Assembly (NCBI GenBank): GCA_052144935.1
Contig: JBKQPR010000085.1
Span: 62,001-126,000, forward strand
Reading direction: 5' to 3'
DNA length: 64,000 nt
Source of the DNA: JOPF133 sp052144935
GTDB taxonomy: Bacteria > Acidobacteriota > Terriglobia > Bryobacterales > Bryobacteraceae
In this document: in pieces, positions 61,381 through 64,000 of the stretch
Numbering within the stretch: position 1 is the first letter of the stretch
How the letters are laid out: each line of letters begins with the position of its first letter
Notes under the pieces: generated by a model
Told to the model about the DNA's origin: nothing
Databases searched by the model: none
Seen by the model: the letters and a program-made list of their open reading frames with translations, nothing else
Made by a program: the position numbers and the translations under genes

Positions 61381-63810
61381 ATGTCCAGCCGGGAAGAGCA
61401 CCGCAAGCAGGTGCTCAAACAGAGACGGGCCGAGGCGCAGAAGGAACAAGATCTGCGCGAGGCCAAACTTCTGTATCTCGATGCGGCCCGTGCGCACAAT
61501 TGGGGCGACGTGCCCGCTGCCGGGCGCCTTCTGCAGAAGGCCCTGCTCCTCGATCCGAATCACGTAAATGCGCTCAAACTGCTGGCTGAGATCCATGTCA
61601 AGGCGGGCCATCACGCGGAAGCGCTCGGCTACTTTCAGCGGGTGCGGAAACTGACCGGCGAGCCACTTGCGCTATACAACATCGCGGTTTTGTATCGCGA
61701 CCTGGACCAGTGGGCCAACGCCGCCAAGTCCATGGCTGAGTTTCTGGACGAGACACAGTCCTCCCGCGACCCGAAGTTGAAGGGTCTGCGGCTTTCAGCC
61801 GAGACATTCCGCGCGTCGGCTCACGCACGGGCACTGGCAGACAAGTACGCGGACCGGCCCGCCCGTGTACCTGTTGTCCCGCCCGGGGCACCCGTGCCCC
61901 CGGCCAAAACCGCTTCGCCCGCGGCTAAGGCAGATGCGCCACCCGCGGCTAATCCGTCTGCGGCCGCGCCCAAATCCGCCCCAACACCTGCGGCTCATCC
62001 CGCTTCGGCCACGGCCAAACCACCTTCGCCCGGGCCTGCATCCGCGCCGCCTGCGCCGAAACCAGCCGAGATCCCCGAGCCACCGCGCGTCAACCTGAAG
62101 TTTCTCCCTGCCGCCACGCCGCGTTTCCAAAGCGGCGCCACGGTGGCGGATTATTTTCTGCGGCGCCGCTGGATCGCGCTGCGCCTGGAACAGAACTTCG
62201 AGGACCTGCTCTGCCTGCCTTCGCTCCAGGGCGTGGACGCTTACATTTACCAGCAGGAGACCGTGCGCAAGGTGCTGCGCCATTTCAAGGGACGGGCGCT
62301 CCTGGCCGACGAGGTAGGGCTGGGCAAGACCATCGAAGCCTGCATGGTGCTGAAAGAGTATTGGATGCGCGGTCTGGTGCGCAAGGCTCTGGTGCTGACG
62401 CCGCCCTCGCTGGTGTCGCAGTGGAAGGGCGAGCTGATTGAAAAGTTCGGCCTGGTCCCGGTCTCTCCCGACACTCCCGAGTTCCGGCGCAATGCGGCGC
62501 AGTTCTGGAAGGACGAAGCGCTGGTGGTGGCCTCCATCGCCATGGGGCGGTTGGATCCGCACGCCGGCGCCATCGCGGCGGCCTCCTGGGACATGGTGAT
62601 CGTGGACGAAGCGCACTGTCTGAAAAACCGCACCAGCGCCAACTGGCGGCTGGTGGATTCGCTGCAAAAGAAGTTCATCCTGATGCTGACCGCCACGCCG
62701 GTGGAGAACAACCTGATCGAGCTGTATAACCTGATCACCCTGCTGAAGCCCGGCCTCTTGGCCACCGAAGCCGACTTCCGCAAGACTTACATGACCGCGG
62801 CCAAACCGAAAGCGCCCAAGAATGCCGACCAACTGCGCGCCATGCTGGGCGACGTCATGATCCGCAATACCCGCGCCGCCGCCGACGTGCAGCTTCCGCG
62901 CCGCATTGCGGCTACCGTGAGTGTGCCGCCATCGGAAGCCGAGGCCCAGGTCTACAAGCTGGTGTCGGGGTTCGTCGGCGGACGTTACAAGCAGGCGCAC
63001 ACCCATCACGCGCCGGCGATGGTGCTCGACGTGATGCAGCGGCAGGCCGGCAGCAGTCCCATGGCCCTGCGCCATTCGGTGGCGCGCGCCCTGCGCGAGG
63101 AAACCTGGGTGCGAGCCAGCGACCGGCACGAGTTGGAAGCCATCCTCGAATTGGTATCGGGCTTGGGCGAGAGCGGCAAGGCGATCCAGTTGGGCCGCAT
63201 GCTGGCGGCGCATGCCGGCAAGGCGGTGGTCTTCACCGAATTCATCCCCACGCTGGATTATCTGAGCCGGGTTTGCGACCTGCACGGCATTTCGTACTCG
63301 CTCTTCAGCGGCGATCTCTCGCGCGCGGATAAGGACGCCGCTATCGCCCGGTTCCGCGATCAGAGCCGCGTGCTGCTTTCCACCGGAGCCGGCGGCGAAG
63401 GGCGCAATCTGCAATTCGCCGACACCGTGATCAACTTCGATCTGCCGTGGAACCCCATGCGCATCGAGCAGCGCGTGGGCCGCGTGCACCGCATCGGCCA
63501 GACCCACGACGTGTTCGTCTTCAATTTCTGCCAGGAAGGCACGGTGGAAGAGCAGCTCTTGCGCGTGCTGCACGACAAGATCAACATGTTCGAGCTGGTG
63601 GTGGGAGAGATGGACGCCATCCTGGGAGCGCTGGACGACTCGCGGGACTTTGCCGAGATCGTGATGGACCTGTGGATCTCCGGCCAGGAATCCGGCCAGG
63701 TGGAGCAGGGCTTCGAAGAGCTGGCGCGGCGGCTTTTGGACGCCAAGAAGCAGCACCTGCAAGTGCAGGAGCTGGACGAGTCGCTGTTCGCGCACGATTT
63801 CGAGGTATAG
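61381..63810 (+). CDS. SNF2-family helicase with N-terminal TPR region
   Basis: 809 residues. The N-terminal 160 residues are TPR-like helices (RAHNWGDVPAAGRLLQKALL, DPNHVNALKLLAEIHVKAGH), followed by an Ala/Pro-rich linker (about 160-235) and the SNF2 ATPase. Motif I ADEVGLGKTIEACMVLKEYW, motif II VIVDEAHCLKN, motif III LMLTATPVENNLIELYNLIT, motif V LLSTGAGGEGRNLQFADTVI, motif VI MRIEQRVGRVHRIGQTHDVF are all intact. It would translocate on double-stranded DNA or remodel a protein-DNA or RNA complex, with TPRs for partner binding. The next gene starts three bases later and may encode its partner. Confidence 0.92.
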   Translation: MSSREEHRKQVLKQRRAEAQKEQDLREAKLLYLDAARAHNWGDVPAAGRLLQKALLLDPNHVNALKLLAEIHVKAGHHAEALGYFQRVRKLTGEPLALYNIAVLYRDLDQWANAAKSMAEFLDETQSSRDPKLKGLRLSAETFRASAHARALADKYADRPARVPVVPPGAPVPPAKTASPAAKADAPPAANPSAAAPKSAPTPAAHPASATAKPPSPGPASAPPAPKPAEIPEPPRVNLKFLPAATPRFQSGATVADYFLRRRWIALRLEQNFEDLLCLPSLQGVDAYIYQQETVRKVLRHFKGRALLADEVGLGKTIEACMVLKEYWMRGLVRKALVLTPPSLVSQWKGELIEKFGLVPVSPDTPEFRRNAAQFWKDEALVVASIAMGRLDPHAGAIAAASWDMVIVDEAHCLKNRTSANWRLVDSLQKKFILMLTATPVENNLIELYNLITLLKPGLLATEADFRKTYMTAAKPKAPKNADQLRAMLGDVMIRNTRAAADVQLPRRIAATVSVPPSEAEAQVYKLVSGFVGGRYKQAHTHHAPAMVLDVMQRQAGSSPMALRHSVARALREETWVRASDRHELEAILELVSGLGESGKAIQLGRMLAAHAGKAVVFTEFIPTLDYLSRVCDLHGISYSLFSGDLSRADKDAAIARFRDQSRVLLSTGAGGEGRNLQFADTVINFDLPWNPMRIEQRVGRVHRIGQTHDVFVFNFCQEGTVEEQLLRVLHDKINMFELVVGEMDAILGALDDSRDFAEIVMDLWISGQESGQVEQGFEELARRLLDAKKQHLQVQELDESLFAHDFEV

Positions 63811-63813
63811 CCG

Positions 63814-64000
63814 ATGCCGGGAATTCTTGACTGGGCCAAGGATCTGCTGCTGAGCCGGGGCGCGCTGGTGGAGGCCGAAGAGGCCGGCGCGCTGCGCGCC
63901 ATGCTCCCGCCCGATCTGGCCGCCGCGCTGGGCGCCAGCGATTGGCTGTCGCTGCGCTTCGGGGCCGGCGCGGGATCGGACGACGAAAGCGATTGGCTGG
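63814..64000 (+). CDS. Start of a gene running off the window
   Basis: ATG 63814, three bases after the helicase stop. The visible 62 residues (MPGILDWAKDLLLSRGALVE, AEEAGALRAMLPPDLAAALG, ASDWLSLRFGAGAGSDDESD) are helical and acidic, with no known family. Its position suggests it belongs with the SNF2 helicase. The gene continues past 64000. Confidence 0.6.
   Translation, partial: MPGILDWAKDLLLSRGALVEAEEAGALRAMLPPDLAAALGASDWLSLRFGAGAGSDDESDWL

Noticed and set aside
61795..63795. 666-codon minus-strand frame opposite the SNF2 helicase
   Set aside because: Composition is His/Gln/Arg-rich and without motifs; the helicase frame carries all SNF2 motifs.

Overview
The window is GC-rich bacterial chromosome, most likely from the Acidobacteriota (order Bryobacterales, Solibacter-like). 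The clues are a 1120-residue TonB-dependent receptor with an N-terminal carboxypeptidase-regulatory-like domain, a 1235-residue secreted BACON-repeat protein ending in the C-terminal domain known as TIGR03437, many Tat or Sec exported enzymes of polysaccharide and sugar-acid use, and small clusters of UROD-like, sugar isomerase and PhyH-type genes. This is inference from family knowledge; no rRNA or tRNA gene was seen.

Layout. 1-3.8 kb: end of a glycosyltransferase, an unknown protein and an exported PLP enzyme of the SelA-like class. 4-9.7 kb: a conserved acidobacterial-type unknown, TPM-domain protein, nucleotidyltransferase-fold protein and LemA; then an aldehyde dehydrogenase and an FAH-family dehydratase that fit the last steps of oxidative sugar-acid breakdown, and a frameshifted 2Fe-2S ferredoxin. 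9.9-16.1 kb: a PIN-type toxin-antitoxin pair, dCMP deaminase, galactarate dehydratase, a second toxin-antitoxin pair (AbrB/RelE type), a decayed acyl-CoA synthetase tail and a RidA protein. 16.2-26.9 kb: the TonB receptor and exported proteins (DUF362, CBM9-like, Asp-box propeller, a possible lyase). 27.1-33.4 kb: a minus-strand run of seven genes (UROD-like, two xylose-isomerase-like TIM barrels, PhyH, Gfo/Idh/MocA, GNAT). 33.7-36.5 kb: an IS630 transposase remnant, a G-rich tandem repeat and a heparinase II/III-like lyase. 36.5-47.2 kb: a lytic transglycosylase whose 3' end is duplicated, an EF-G paralogue, glutaryl-CoA dehydrogenase, unknown membrane proteins and a membrane-bound spermidine-synthase-like protein. 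47.3-59.1 kb: the BACON-repeat protein and a compact type II secretion/type IV pilus-like assembly cluster (LolA, GspF, GspE, PilM/N/O-like, two collagen-like proteins). 59.2-64 kb: cmk, aspartate kinase, a TPR-SNF2 helicase and the start of another gene.

The most striking non-coding signal is a family of imperfect palindromes of about 80-125 bp (copies at 16123, 23412, 41251, 51017, 53073, 54849 and 59080). Their arms share a core built on GGAGACGCGGAGA / TCTCCGCGTCTCC, differ between copies by paired changes that keep the stem, and in several copies continue outward into flanks that pair with each other but differ from copy to copy. Four of the seven sit within or at the borders of the secretion cluster.

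Several genes show apparent single-base losses or lack a canonical start (ferredoxin, amidohydrolase remnant, galactarate dehydratase, RelE toxin). That may be real decay or residual sequence error, so start sites and frames there should be treated with care.
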